From NCBI GenBank assembly GCA_002729885.1, contig PBUB01000033.1, positions 16,840 to 80,839 on the forward strand: a stretch of 64,000 nucleotides of DNA. Reading direction: 5' to 3'. Of the stretch, positions 34,312 to 43,100 are shown piece by piece (the stretch's first letter is position 1; each line of letters begins with the position of its first letter). This DNA is from Spirochaetaceae bacterium. GTDB lineage: Bacteria; Spirochaetota; Leptospiria; Leptospirales; Leptonemataceae. The translations under genes and the position numbers were made by a program. The notes under the pieces were generated by a model. It saw only the letters and a program-made list of their open reading frames with translations, ran no database searches and was not told where the DNA came from.

Positions 34312-35196
34312 ATGAAGAAAGCAGCATTGCTTTTATCCCTGGTATTTGTAGTAAGTGCTCTGTATAGCGAGGAGCCCACAAATCCGGCCAACCCCACTCC
34401 GCTGGAGCCCACTCCAGGCGAGCTGGTATCCGAGGAAGTTGATGAGACTCAGCTAACCGATGAGCAGAAAGCCATCCGAGATCGAAACCTGAGAGCCGAA
34501 GAACTCTGGAAAAATGCGGACTACCGCGACTATGATCCTGCGTTCTCCGAACTGCATCAGCTTTCTAAAGCATTTGCAAACAATAAATACAGACTGGCGC
34601 TGTCCATGTATCAGTCCGGTGTAAACACCATCATCAAGATGCGTGATGAAGTAGAGCTTTTCCGCAAGCAGCAGGAAGAAGCCAAACACCTGAACGAAAA
34701 ATGGTACTGGCAGGTAATTGACCGCAAGGCGCAAGAAGAGCGCAAAATCAACCGCATGAAGCGTAAGGCCAAACTGGAAGCGGTTACTTATTTCACGCGA
34801 GCCATCAACCATATGGATGAGATTCGCAACCCCAACCTGCGTGAGCAGCAAGCATTCAAGCGATTGATTTCAGCTGTATATCGTAACTGGGTAATGTATC
34901 AATATGACCTGGGCAATCTGCCGCAGTCGATCCCAATTCTTGAGCTCTATCTCGAGATTGATGAGAACGAAAAGGAATACCCTGCGCATAAGTATCTTTC
35001 ACAGTGCTATGCATTTCAGGAAAACATGATCAAGAAGTATGGAATGGGTACAGAAGATCAGATGTTTAGATTCCGTTACAAAAAGAATGTGCACCTGCTG
35101 CGTGCAGCTGAATTGAAGTATGGTAAGACCAGTGCGGAATACAAGCATGTTGTAAACCTTGTAAACCGTGATGAGATTATCTCTGTAATGCCTTGA
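34312..35196 (+). CDS. fcpA: Flagellar-coiling protein A (periplasmic flagellar sheath protein)
   Basis: 294 residues from ATG 34312, with AAGGTG six bases upstream. Signal peptide [19 protein letters not shown]. The mature protein is almost wholly alpha-helical, with [24 protein letters not shown] context (seen here as [20 protein letters not shown]) and a basic helix [17 protein letters not shown]; both match Leptospira FcpA as I recall it. FcpA coats the periplasmic flagellum and is needed for its coiled shape and for translational motility. It stands alone with its own terminator, away from the export genes at 51-57 kb. This is the main taxonomic marker of the window. Confidence 0.88.
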   Translation: MKKAALLLSLVFVVSALYSEEPTNPANPTPLEPTPGELVSEEVDETQLTDEQKAIRDRNLRAEELWKNADYRDYDPAFSELHQLSKAFANNKYRLALSMYQSGVNTIIKMRDEVELFRKQQEEAKHLNEKWYWQVIDRKAQEERKINRMKRKAKLEAVTYFTRAINHMDEIRNPNLREQQAFKRLISAVYRNWVMYQYDLGNLPQSIPILELYLEIDENEKEYPAHKYLSQCYAFQENMIKKYGMGTEDQMFRFRYKKNVHLLRAAELKYGKTSAEYKHVVNLVNRDEIISVMP

Positions 35197-35294
35197 TTCA
35201 GCGGTATCGCACCTGACTGCACAAGAAGGTAGAAGTCGGTCATGGCCTCCGGCTTCTGCCCTGTCAAAAGCGACTGCGAAAGGCCTTACAGCAG

Positions 35295-35330
35295 AAGGCA
35301 GACCGGAAATGGTCTGCCTTTTTCTTTTTA
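35295..35330 (+). terminator. Intrinsic terminator of fcpA
   Basis: AAGGCAGACC (35295-35304) and GGTCTGCCTT (35311-35320) form a perfect 10-base stem with a GGAAAT loop, followed by TTTCTTTTT. It lies 100 bases after the fcpA stop and only eight bases before the next ATG. Confidence 0.9.
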
Positions 35331-35337
35331 GAAGCCC

Positions 35338-36582
35338 ATGAAATCGAACCCTGGAAAAAAGGATCTGCAGAAGAGGAATCCGCCCAGGACTGGCGGGAAG
35401 ATTCCTGTAAAGAAAACAACGGCACTGAGGCTGAAAGCTACCACTCTTCGAGGTCTCGAAGATGTCTTGCTCCAGGAATTGACGGATCTGGGTGCCCGAG
35501 ACCTGGACAGACAGCACGGAGCGGTGCTCTTTTCCGGGGACTATGATTTGCTCTATCGCTGCTGCCTTTGCCTGCGAAGTGCGGTTCGAGTGCTTATGAT
35601 TCTATCTTCTTCCAGGATTGGAGATCAAAAGGATCTCTATGATCTGGGTCGATCCATTCCCTGGAATCAATGGTTCTCTGTTTCAAATAGTATTGCTGTG
35701 GATGCGGCCGTACATTCGCGCATTTTCTCAAACAGTCACTATGCAGCCCTCAAACTAAAGGACGCTGTTTGCGATGAATTTCGCTCTCGCACCGGTAAAC
35801 GACCGGATGTATCCGTAAAAGAGGCTGATATTCGCATTCATCTGCATCTGCATGAGCAGGATTGCACCATTTCTCTGGATGCCGGAGGTGGTTCTCTTCA
35901 TCGCAGAGGGTATCGTGCTCAGTCCGATCTGGCTCCTCTGTCTGAAGTTCTGGCTGCGGGAATGGTTCTTCTGGCCCGGCCAGACTGGCAGAAGCCTTTC
36001 CTGGATTTTATGTGCGGTTCGGGCACTATACCCATGGAAGCCTATATGATTCGAAACGGTCTGGCTCCTGGTATCTTTCGCAAAACCATGTCCTTTCAAA
36101 ACTGGAAGACCTACTTTGAGAAATCCCATCGCACCTCCCTGGCCGAAGAAAAAGGAAAATGGACGGAGCTGGAAAAGCGAAAGGAAGGGCAGGGGATGGC
36201 AGAAGATGGAAAACCCTGGATTCGAGGAAGCGATCAATCCGCAAAGGCAATAGAGATTGCCAAATCCAATAGAAAGATCCTGGGTCTTTCCGCCGACGAT
36301 ATTCTCTTTGAAACAACGGATGCAGCGAGCATCCGTGAGTTGCCAGAAAGTGGCCTGGCCATCATTAATCCTCCGTATGGAGAACGCCTGAGCCTGGAGG
36401 ATGCCAGTGCATTCTACAAGCAACTGGGAGATACAATGAAGGCGTCGTTCAAAGGCTGGACTGTCTGGGTGCTTAGCGCGAATCTGGAAGCCTTTAAGAG
36501 AATTGGACTGAAGCCTTCGGCGAAGATTAATCTGTACAATGGTCCTCTGGAATGTAGCTATCGTCGCTTCGATATGTATTGA
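35338..36582 (+). CDS. Class I SAM-dependent RNA methyltransferase with THUMP domain (RlmL/YpsC-like)
   Basis: 414 residues. A basic N-terminal 28 residues precede LRLKATTLRGLEDVLLQELT, the start of the THUMP-type region. The methyltransferase core has FLDFMCGSGTIPMEAYMIRN for SAM binding, then GSDQSAKAIEIAKSNRKILG, and the catalytic INPPYGERLS. Such enzymes methylate guanine N2 in 23S rRNA or tRNA. The ATG lies eight bases after the fcpA terminator T-tract, leaving no room for its own promoter between them; it depends on read-through or on a promoter inside the terminator region. No later ATG keeps the domain. Confidence 0.87.
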   Translation: MKSNPGKKDLQKRNPPRTGGKIPVKKTTALRLKATTLRGLEDVLLQELTDLGARDLDRQHGAVLFSGDYDLLYRCCLCLRSAVRVLMILSSSRIGDQKDLYDLGRSIPWNQWFSVSNSIAVDAAVHSRIFSNSHYAALKLKDAVCDEFRSRTGKRPDVSVKEADIRIHLHLHEQDCTISLDAGGGSLHRRGYRAQSDLAPLSEVLAAGMVLLARPDWQKPFLDFMCGSGTIPMEAYMIRNGLAPGIFRKTMSFQNWKTYFEKSHRTSLAEEKGKWTELEKRKEGQGMAEDGKPWIRGSDQSAKAIEIAKSNRKILGLSADDILFETTDAASIRELPESGLAIINPPYGERLSLEDASAFYKQLGDTMKASFKGWTVWVLSANLEAFKRIGLKPSAKINLYNGPLECSYRRFDMY

Positions 36583-36780
36583 GCACCACGTCGAATTGAT
36601 AAACAGGAATCTTTACGGGCAGGCAGGGCACTGGGCCGGACACTGAATCAGGACGGCCTCTACTAATGCGGTATCATTGCATCCAATTACGATCCAGCGA
36701 AATTCAAATCGCCGGACCGCATTGAGAGCTCAGGACCGCGCCAATCCGAGGGTAGTATCTCTTTACAGCTCGGCTCGATC

Positions 36781-37440
36781 TCAGCGAATCAAAGCCATAG
36801 AAAAGATACAGTACAGGTCTCTTGCGATTTGATCCAGGGCCCGGTCATAGGCCTCAGCGCTTACATCGGTTCCGTCGAATTTCCCTGGATCCTCAAAAGG
36901 CAGTGAGATGCGCACGTCCGCTCCTTTTACTACAGGGCAGGCCTCATCGGCATGGGAACATACCATGATCGCTGCAAAGTTTGAACTCGGATTCTCTATA
37001 TCATCAATTAGCTTGGAAAAGAGGGAAAGGGAATTATCCAGGGGATCCAGAAGTTCATAAACTGGATTCTTCGCCAAACCGGCGGCCCCTTTTTCGGACC
37101 CATCCTGGTCTTTTCGCTTTCCTTTATCGAAAGTAAAGCCTGCGCGAAGGAGTGCCTGGATGGTATTGGGATGAACCGAAGTGACTTCGCTTCCACCGCT
37201 AAAAGCATGGATACTGGAGAGTGCGTCGGCTTCACCAGCCCTGACGGAAAGTCCTGACTCCCTGTTTGAAAGAGTCTGCCAGATGAACGGCGCCAGAGCC
37301 CTGGCAATCTGGCTTCTTCTGGAATTATGGGTGCACACGAAAATCAGTTGTACCGGCTTCTTCGATCGGGCCTGCCCGGCAACGTAGCTTGCCAGAGTTG
37401 CAATTTCAGAGTATCGATGGTTCAGTTGATCCCAGTTCAT
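36781..37440 (-). CDS. arsC: Arsenate reductase-like low-molecular-weight phosphatase family protein
   Basis: 219 residues from ATG 37440, which overlaps the acr3 stop in ATGA; an upstream frame to 37500 is unnecessary. The catalytic loop is FVCTHNSRRSQIA, a CX5R motif as in thioredoxin-coupled ArsC and low-molecular-weight phosphatases. IMVCSHADEACP near residue 170 carries two more cysteines that could serve in the disulfide cascade. It is longer than the usual 135 residues because of insertions around SGLSVRAGEADALSS and KGKRKDQDG. It would reduce arsenate to arsenite for export by the upstream Acr3. Last gene of the arsenic operon. Confidence 0.83.
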   Translation of the reverse strand: MNWDQLNHRYSEIATLASYVAGQARSKKPVQLIFVCTHNSRRSQIARALAPFIWQTLSNRESGLSVRAGEADALSSIHAFSGGSEVTSVHPNTIQALLRAGFTFDKGKRKDQDGSEKGAAGLAKNPVYELLDPLDNSLSLFSKLIDDIENPSSNFAAIMVCSHADEACPVVKGADVRISLPFEDPGKFDGTDVSAEAYDRALDQIARDLYCIFSMALIR

Positions 37441-38501
37441 CCCTGGCCTCCGTTTTTGAATTCGCGGCCAGCTTCTGGATACCACCTTTTGCGAAGCCAC
37501 AGAGAAGCCTGCACAAGAAGTATAAGAGCCGGAACTTCAATCAAGGGTCCCAGCACTGCGGTAAAAGCCTGGCCGGAGTTCAGTCCGAATACAGAGATGG
37601 CAACAGCGATGGCCAATTCAAAGTTGTTTCCTGCTGCCGTAAAAGAAACGGCTGCATTCGCTGGATACTCCGCTCGCAGAAGCCTGCCCGCAATAAATGC
37701 AATCAAAAACATGATCAGAAAGTATAGAAGCATGGGCACCGAAACTCGCGCTACATCCACCGGCAGTTTGAGTATCTGATCGCCTTTAAGCGAAAACATT
37801 AGAATAATCGTAAACAGAAGTGCAATCAGAGTTACGGGAGAGATTGCCGGTATGAATTTCTTTTCGTACCATTGTTGGCCCATCAACTTAACCAGGAGAA
37901 CTCTGCTCAGAAATCCGGCCAGAAAGGGAATCCCCAGATAAATTCCAACGCTGATAGCTACATCGTAAGTTGAGATCTCGATCTGGTATGAGGTAAATCC
38001 CAGAAACCCCGGAAGTACACTCAAGAAAAGAAAGGCCAGCGGGGCATAGGCGAATACCTGAAACAGGCTATTAAGCGCTACCAGACTGGCTCCGTATTCT
38101 GGACTTCCATCAGCCAGTTGATTCCATACCAGAACCATGGCAATGCACCGTGCAAGACCGATGAGTACCAGCCCGGACATTAACTCCGGTCTATCCGAAA
38201 GAAAAATGGCAGCAAGAGTAAACATCAGAGCCGGGCCAACAACCCAGTTCAGGATGATGGACAGCGAGAGGACCTTTGTATTTGAAAAGACCTGATGTAA
38301 CTTTGAATAATCTACCCTGGCCAGAGGGGGATACATCATCAGAATTAAACCTATAGCCAGAGGAATGTTTGTTTCCCCGATGGACAGGCGATGAATGGAG
38401 TCTGAAACCAATGGAAAGGCAGCCCCCAGGCCTATGCCCAGGGCCATTGCCAGAAAGATCCATAGAGTCAAAAACCGATCAATAAAGCTCAGTTTCTTCA
38501 T
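37437..38501 (-). CDS. acr3: Arsenite efflux permease, ACR3 family
   Basis: 354 residues with ten hydrophobic segments. The ACR3 signature GLARCIAMVLVWNQLADGSP holds the conserved cysteine needed for arsenite transport; IILNWVVGPALMF and a later C-terminal GAVLG-like FTAVLGPLIEVPAL are also typical. It extrudes arsenite (and perhaps antimonite) through the inner membrane by proton exchange. It lies between arsI (eight bases) and arsC (overlap), in a compact operon with an ArsR repressor at its head. Confidence 0.93.
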   Translation of the reverse strand: MKKLSFIDRFLTLWIFLAMALGIGLGAAFPLVSDSIHRLSIGETNIPLAIGLILMMYPPLARVDYSKLHQVFSNTKVLSLSIILNWVVGPALMFTLAAIFLSDRPELMSGLVLIGLARCIAMVLVWNQLADGSPEYGASLVALNSLFQVFAYAPLAFLFLSVLPGFLGFTSYQIEISTYDVAISVGIYLGIPFLAGFLSRVLLVKLMGQQWYEKKFIPAISPVTLIALLFTIILMFSLKGDQILKLPVDVARVSVPMLLYFLIMFLIAFIAGRLLRAEYPANAAVSFTAAGNNFELAIAVAISVFGLNSGQAFTAVLGPLIEVPALILLVQASLWLRKRWYPEAGREFKNGGQG

Positions 38502-38509
38502 GTTTAGAT

Positions 38510-39109
38510 CTACTTACCGCAACATCCAGGTTCGCAACAGGCGCCTGCGGCTACAGGCTCATTGTCTTCTGCTTCGCCTGGCAGACCATCGCTTTGCGAT
38601 CCACCTGACTGCGAAGACACATCATTCGATGGCAGCGTCTCAATGCTGGCTGCTTCTGGTAGATCTTCCAGAGAGAAGGCTGTGCTGCAGCAGGCATCCT
38701 TTTCCCCGGCATCCCGGGAGAATGCAGGATCATTGAAATCCACATCTTCATGGAAGTAGTACACTTCCCATTGTATGCCATCCGGATCTACCGCCCAGAA
38801 TTTATCCTGCTTCGCATAGCAACAGGCTACATCCTTTTCTTCGTAACTCAATACATTGGAAGCCAGGGCCTGTTCCTTCATCCCCTCCAGCAGTTCGGGG
38901 CTCTCTACCTGAATTCCCAGATGTCCAAAATTGCCGGCCACTCGCTCGGGATATTCTACAAGAGAGAACACAAGATCCGGGGTGCTCAAATGATACTTGG
39001 CATAACCGGCCTTTTTCTTTTCCGGCGGTGTATGAAAGAAGCGGTTGTAGAACTCCACAGAGCGCTCCAGATTCGAAACATAAATAGATGCATGCATTCT
39101 TGGAAACAT
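38510..39109 (-). CDS. arsI: ArsI-type glyoxalase-fold protein (C-As lyase/CadI-like)
   Basis: 199 residues from ATG 39109, with AGGAG upstream at proper spacing. The first 125 residues are a vicinal-oxygen-chelate domain: MHASIYVSNLERSVEFYNRF, FGHLGIQVES and DPDGIQWEVYYF, with metal ligands His and Glu. The adjacent cysteines in DVACCYAKQDKFW match the thiol pair of ArsI, which cleaves the carbon-arsenic bond of methylarsenite. A disordered acidic tail ends AGACCEPGCCGK, adding two more CC pairs, likely for trivalent arsenic binding. A simpler role as a metal-binding CadI protein cannot be excluded. Confidence 0.85.
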   Translation of the reverse strand: MFPRMHASIYVSNLERSVEFYNRFFHTPPEKKKAGYAKYHLSTPDLVFSLVEYPERVAGNFGHLGIQVESPELLEGMKEQALASNVLSYEEKDVACCYAKQDKFWAVDPDGIQWEVYYFHEDVDFNDPAFSRDAGEKDACCSTAFSLEDLPEAASIETLPSNDVSSQSGGSQSDGLPGEAEDNEPVAAGACCEPGCCGK

Positions 39110-39119
39110 GATCTTCTCC

Positions 39120-39446
39120 TTAACAGCAGTTTTCCTGTATGGGGCGATCCAGAAAGGCAATCAACGAATCCCGGACCCTGTTATAGACTTCTGCATTTAT
39201 GCAGTAGCACACTCGATTTCCATCGATGGAGCCCTGGATTAGTCCTACCTCTTTCAGTCTCTTCAGGTGCTGATGCACCGTAGGCTGAGATAGCCCCAGT
39301 TCTTCCACCAGCATATGACCGATGCATTCCCTCCGTTTGATGAGAATATCAATAATGCGTAGGCGGGCTGGATGGCCCAGGGCCTGCACGGCCATGCCCA
39401 GCTCATTGAATTTCTCCGGATGAAGATCTGTTCTGGTTGCTCCCAT
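39120..39446 (-). CDS. arsR: ArsR-family arsenic-responsive repressor
   Basis: 108 residues. Winged helix: ALGHPARLRIIDILIKRREC, IGHMLVEELGLSQPTVHQHL and KRLKEVGLIQGSIDGNRVCY. Cysteines lie at REC, at RVCYC and at the C-terminal ENCC, enough for a trivalent arsenic site, although the classic ELCVCDL is absent. It heads the operon arsR-arsI-acr3-arsC, and a perfect 18-base palindrome ends seven bases before its ATG. The message would be derepressed by arsenite or methylarsenite. No ribosome binding site fits between palindrome and ATG. Confidence 0.9.
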   Translation of the reverse strand: MGATRTDLHPEKFNELGMAVQALGHPARLRIIDILIKRRECIGHMLVEELGLSQPTVHQHLKRLKEVGLIQGSIDGNRVCYCINAEVYNRVRDSLIAFLDRPIQENCC

Positions 39447-39453
39447 ATCAATG

Positions 39454-39471
39454 GTAATATTGCAATATTAC
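39454..39471. promoter_or_regulatory. Palindromic ars operator
   Basis: GTAATATTGCAATATTAC is a perfect 18-base palindrome placed seven bases upstream of arsR. Position and symmetry make it the expected ArsR binding site. It differs in sequence from the other ArsR-type operator in this window, so the two regulons are separate. Confidence 0.82.
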
Positions 39472-39537
39472 AATAAAGCGCCCACCAAAAATCGCCCGGG
39501 CCAGAAAAAAGAAAACTTCATTAAAATGAAGGTCCGA

Positions 39538-40152
39538 TTATTTACCAGACTCTTGCATCAGAAGCCGAAGAGCTTCATCGGACTGGTTGATGGATTCCAT
39601 CCTCAGATACTGCGGACCAAAGAAGTCCATCAGCGCCTGAAACAGTCGGTTACTTTTTACAAAGAATTCGATATTTCCATCGCTCAGGCGAATATAGAGC
39701 ACGTGAAAATCCCCGACAAAGGTAGGCACCATCCGGACATAGTAGGCCGGGCGAAAATAGATATATCTTCCGTGGTGTTCGAAAGCAGGTGGCATCCTCT
39801 TTGTGAATCGATTCATGGCAATTCGCTGCGCGAAAGGAAAGGGGCTCAGAAATCGATACAGATCAAAGGTTTTGAATGGATAGGTGCGGAACTTGAAACG
39901 ATGGCACTTGAAGTAAATGCCATGGTGCTCCACCCGTCCGGGTCGAAAGGTGACCTGGAAGGATGCCCCTCGAAGATGTCCGGTCCGGGTGGTCTTGCCC
40001 ATTACCCGGATTTCTTTTTCGGTGGCCTGCAATGAGAATTCCAGCAATGACGGATTGCGCATCCTGGCCTGGATCTGAAGAACCGGGTTCAGTGTTTCCA
40101 GCCTGAGCTGGATTCTATAGACTTTCTCCTCCAGGGGATTCTCGATTTCCAT
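39538..40152 (-). CDS. Conserved-looking protein of unknown function
   Basis: 204 residues from ATG 40152 ([12 protein letters not shown]). It is basic and rich in aromatic residues and arginine, with no signal peptide or membrane segment. Segments such as [40 protein letters not shown] and a last helix [14 protein letters not shown] suggest a beta-rich domain, perhaps PilZ-like in shape, but no motif supports that. It is divergent from gpsA with 55 bases between starts. I do not recognise the family. Confidence 0.65.
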   Translation of the reverse strand: MEIENPLEEKVYRIQLRLETLNPVLQIQARMRNPSLLEFSLQATEKEIRVMGKTTRTGHLRGASFQVTFRPGRVEHHGIYFKCHRFKFRTYPFKTFDLYRFLSPFPFAQRIAMNRFTKRMPPAFEHHGRYIYFRPAYYVRMVPTFVGDFHVLYIRLSDGNIEFFVKSNRLFQALMDFFGPQYLRMESINQSDEALRLLMQESGK

Positions 40153-40207
40153 CAGCAAAAACCTTTACAAAAGAAAATCCCCGGCTCCATGTCTACATTT
40201 AAAGCTT

Positions 40208-41245
40208 ATGAAAGTATCAGTGCTCGGTAGTGGATCCTTTGGAACAGCCCTGGCCTCCGTGCTGGCGGACAAGGGAGAGGATGTCCTTCTATGGGCCAGA
40301 AACCCGGAGATTGTTGAGTCCGTCAATCAGGCTCATGAGAATATCCGGTATCTGCCCGGAATGAAATTGCCAGAAAAGCTCAAAGCTACTTCCGATATTC
40401 AGGAGTCCTTGAGCGGATCCGAGCTAATAGTGGTGGCCATACCCTCCCAGGCTCTGGGTGGCGTTTTGAGGGAGATTGCTTCCGATCTTCCTGCTGGAGT
40501 GCCTCTGGTAAGTGCTGCCAAAGGTATTGAGAAAGGAACCCTGCGCCTGGTCTCTGAGATCTTTGAAGAAGAGTTACCGGGAAAATTTCATAAACAGCTC
40601 ACATATCTTTCCGGCCCCAGCTTTGCCAAAGAGATCGTTCGAAAGATTCCTACGGTTGTGAGTATTGCAGCCAAGGACGATGAAGTAGGACACCATGTGC
40701 AGCATTGCTTCTTCCATAAATACTTTAGAACCTATCGCACTCAGGATGTGATTGGTGTAGAGGTAGGCGGAGCTCTAAAAAATGTAATCGCAATTGCAGC
40801 CGGGGTTTCCGATGGACTGGAGCTGGGTCACAATACTCGTGCAGCCATCATCACTCGCGGGCTTGCCGAAATCAGCCGTCTGGGAGTTGCCAAAGGTGCA
40901 GATCCCATGACTTTTCTGGGACTGGCTGGAATGGGGGATCTGGTGCTTACCTGTACCGGCGATCTAAGTCGAAATCGTACAGTGGGTATGAAGCTCGGCC
41001 AGGGAATGAAGTTGTCTGACATTATCGCAGAGATGAACCAGGTGGCCGAGGGAGTGGATACCACAGCTTCTGCTCATGATCTTGCCAAGAAGCTGGGCCT
41101 GGAGCTTGCGATTACAGATGCAGTGTTTGCGATGCTCTATAAGGATATGGAACCTGCTGGAGTGGCCCGGGAGCTCATGAGTCGTGGATTGAAAAAGGAA
41201 ATGCCGGATGAAAACCGCGGCCGTAGAAAGTCGGACCGCAAGTAG
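40208..41245 (+). CDS. gpsA: NAD(P)H-dependent glycerol-3-phosphate dehydrogenase
   Basis: 345 residues. The N-terminal dinucleotide site is [31 protein letters not shown] and [20 protein letters not shown] carry the catalytic lysine, and [12 protein letters not shown] and [13 protein letters not shown] bind the substrate. It makes sn-glycerol 3-phosphate from dihydroxyacetone phosphate for phospholipid synthesis, which ties in with the acyltransferase at 31-32.7 kb. The C-terminal tail is short and basic ([14 protein letters not shown]). No obvious ribosome binding site precedes the ATG. Confidence 0.95.
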   Translation: MKVSVLGSGSFGTALASVLADKGEDVLLWARNPEIVESVNQAHENIRYLPGMKLPEKLKATSDIQESLSGSELIVVAIPSQALGGVLREIASDLPAGVPLVSAAKGIEKGTLRLVSEIFEEELPGKFHKQLTYLSGPSFAKEIVRKIPTVVSIAAKDDEVGHHVQHCFFHKYFRTYRTQDVIGVEVGGALKNVIAIAAGVSDGLELGHNTRAAIITRGLAEISRLGVAKGADPMTFLGLAGMGDLVLTCTGDLSRNRTVGMKLGQGMKLSDIIAEMNQVAEGVDTTASAHDLAKKLGLELAITDAVFAMLYKDMEPAGVARELMSRGLKKEMPDENRGRRKSDRK

Positions 41246-41305
41246 AAATCTCTTCGGCTCCACCTGACCACTTATCCATTGAATTGTTCTCACCGGAGAC
41301 CGCAT

Positions 41306-41393
41306 CACCCCAATTTCGCATTATGGCTGAGACTGGCTGAGAATTGCGGAGTATGGCTGAGATGGGCTGAGTATCGCTGCATGAATTGGGGTG
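41306..41393. repeat. Inverted repeat enclosing a 30-base tandem repeat
   Basis: CACCCCAATT (41306-41315) and AATTGGGGTG (41384-41393) are perfect inverted arms. Between them a 20-base unit TATGGCTGAGACTGGCTGAG recurs at 41322-41341 and, with two changes, at 41352-41371. The element fills most of the 193-base gap between the convergent gpsA and App1-like genes. Confidence 0.75.
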
Positions 41394-41438
41394 CTGCCCG
41401 CGGTACACTTGAATCAGATCTTCAGATAGATTCCCGAT

Positions 41439-43019
41439 CTATTTCTGATGTGTACTTCGATGCTCTCTTAGTGCTGCATGTAGCTTGCTCTTTTGCTGCT
41501 CTGAAACATGGCAGGCAGAAATGATTTCATCGATTCTCTGCGCATCCAGGATCTTTTCTTTCAGGATCTTGCCTTCCAGGGAATGCAGGAATCTCACAGC
41601 TTCTTCTGTGTTTAAGAACTGGGTTTCCAGGGCATGCATGGTAAATCCCGCTGCCCCTTCACAGGCCACAGGGAACTTGATCGTAGAGAAATCTGGCTTT
41701 TGATCCCATTCAGATGGAAAGCTTTCTTCGATTTCTTTACGCATTGTATCAGTATCGTTGGAGGCGGCTCGGTTGATCCATACGGCACTTACAGGATTTA
41801 TGGCCCCATGTTCCTGAAGATTTCGCTCGGCCAGAGCAACAATGGTTCGTGCTGCATCCCTGGTCAATGCCTCTCGATCCTTAAACTGCAATCTGTAAAG
41901 AAACTGCTGCAATCTCTCCCCATGAATCCAGCCGGATAAGATGCATTGATAGAACGTAAAGATGAAGTAGTCGCTTTCTGTATCGTCGCCCAGAAGAACC
42001 TCTTTTGCATTCGTAGGGCGATAAACTCTCATGCGAAGCAGGGTCTCTAGCTTGTAGCCAACCTGATCGAACAGACTCTGCAGACTGGAACCCATGTACT
42101 TCATGGACCGATCCAGAGCTTCGGTAAAGCCTTTGGACAGATAGTCATCCATGTTCAGGACTGTCTGGACGGACTTTCGCACCATTTGATTTAAGGTGCC
42201 CATCAAATATTTCAAATGCAGCGAATCCACCGGAATGTCATGTCTTGAAAAAACCGACATCAATGTTCTGCGAAAGAAATGAGGAGAAGCAGATATAAAA
42301 CTCAATGAGTAGCCATGGCCCGCCAGCACCCGGTAAAGCTCTTCCATCCCGGCAAGAGGCTTTTTCATATCCGGAAGCTCCATCAGAGTGTCCAGCAGCC
42401 CCTGTCTGGATTCAATCTTTGTATCCAGAAAAGTTTGATCGATGTCCGAAGTAATCAACGTTCCATCGAAGTCTTCAGCAAGGATTGTAGCCCGACCAAA
42501 GCCAATGGCTGAGTCGGTTTGATTCATTTGCTGAATACCGGCTCCAATTCTGGCAATATCAGTGAAGCTCTGCCTGATGGAATCGCTTCCCCGAAGTATG
42601 ATTCGAATGATATATTTGCCGGGAGGAAGATCGCCTTTCAACTCAACAGCGAAAAATCCATCGTCTTCTCCGTGGAATTCATCGCTTTCCAGTACCGCTT
42701 CCGGTTCTGCCAGGGTCTCCAGTTTATCTGGCGGATGGGCATCCCACTCCGCTGGCCAGGGCACCATCTGAACAGAGATTCTGGGCTTTCTGACAGCGCT
42801 CATCCCCATATCCTGCACCGGACGAATGCGCCGAAGCTGCGACAGAGGTAGACCTATAAAGGGATCCCAGGCCTCATCGTTATGATCGCTGAGTATGGAC
42901 ACATCTACTACCTGGCCTTCGGCCCGAATGCGCTTCCCCGAGCCAATAAATCCATTTACCAGAGCGATTCTCTTCCTATCTATACCGGGAACTGTGGGTT
43001 GTTTGTATTGTTCTGCCAT
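41439..43019 (-). CDS. App1-like phosphatase domain protein (DUF2183, HAD-type)
   Basis: 526 residues. The catalytic segment ITSDIDQTFLDTKIES near residue 190 matches the DxDxT nucleophile motif of App1/DUF2183 phosphatidate phosphatases. YSLSFISASPHFFRR supplies the second HAD motif and EVLLGDDTESDYFIF the acidic metal site. The N-terminal 160 residues are beta-rich, and the last 170 are helical with no known domain. It may dephosphorylate phosphatidate or another lipid or protein phosphate. It is divergent from the histone-deacetylase homologue. No signal peptide is seen. Confidence 0.75.
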   Translation of the reverse strand: MAEQYKQPTVPGIDRKRIALVNGFIGSGKRIRAEGQVVDVSILSDHNDEAWDPFIGLPLSQLRRIRPVQDMGMSAVRKPRISVQMVPWPAEWDAHPPDKLETLAEPEAVLESDEFHGEDDGFFAVELKGDLPPGKYIIRIILRGSDSIRQSFTDIARIGAGIQQMNQTDSAIGFGRATILAEDFDGTLITSDIDQTFLDTKIESRQGLLDTLMELPDMKKPLAGMEELYRVLAGHGYSLSFISASPHFFRRTLMSVFSRHDIPVDSLHLKYLMGTLNQMVRKSVQTVLNMDDYLSKGFTEALDRSMKYMGSSLQSLFDQVGYKLETLLRMRVYRPTNAKEVLLGDDTESDYFIFTFYQCILSGWIHGERLQQFLYRLQFKDREALTRDAARTIVALAERNLQEHGAINPVSAVWINRAASNDTDTMRKEIEESFPSEWDQKPDFSTIKFPVACEGAAGFTMHALETQFLNTEEAVRFLHSLEGKILKEKILDAQRIDEIISACHVSEQQKSKLHAALREHRSTHQK

Positions 43020-43100
43020 CGTGAAATACTTGAACTATTCAGCGGTGAATCCTTAATGCTTCCGACAGCCTGTACTCTGTCATTCAAAAAAGTAAGAATC

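Noticed and set aside
35755..36423. A 222-codon minus frame inside the RNA methyltransferase gene.
   Set aside because: Antisense to a gene with clear SAM and NPPY motifs; no motif or ribosome binding site of its own.
41175..41524. Short frames on both strands across the gap after gpsA.
   Set aside because: They read through the inverted and tandem repeat; repeat periods divisible by three keep frames open by chance.
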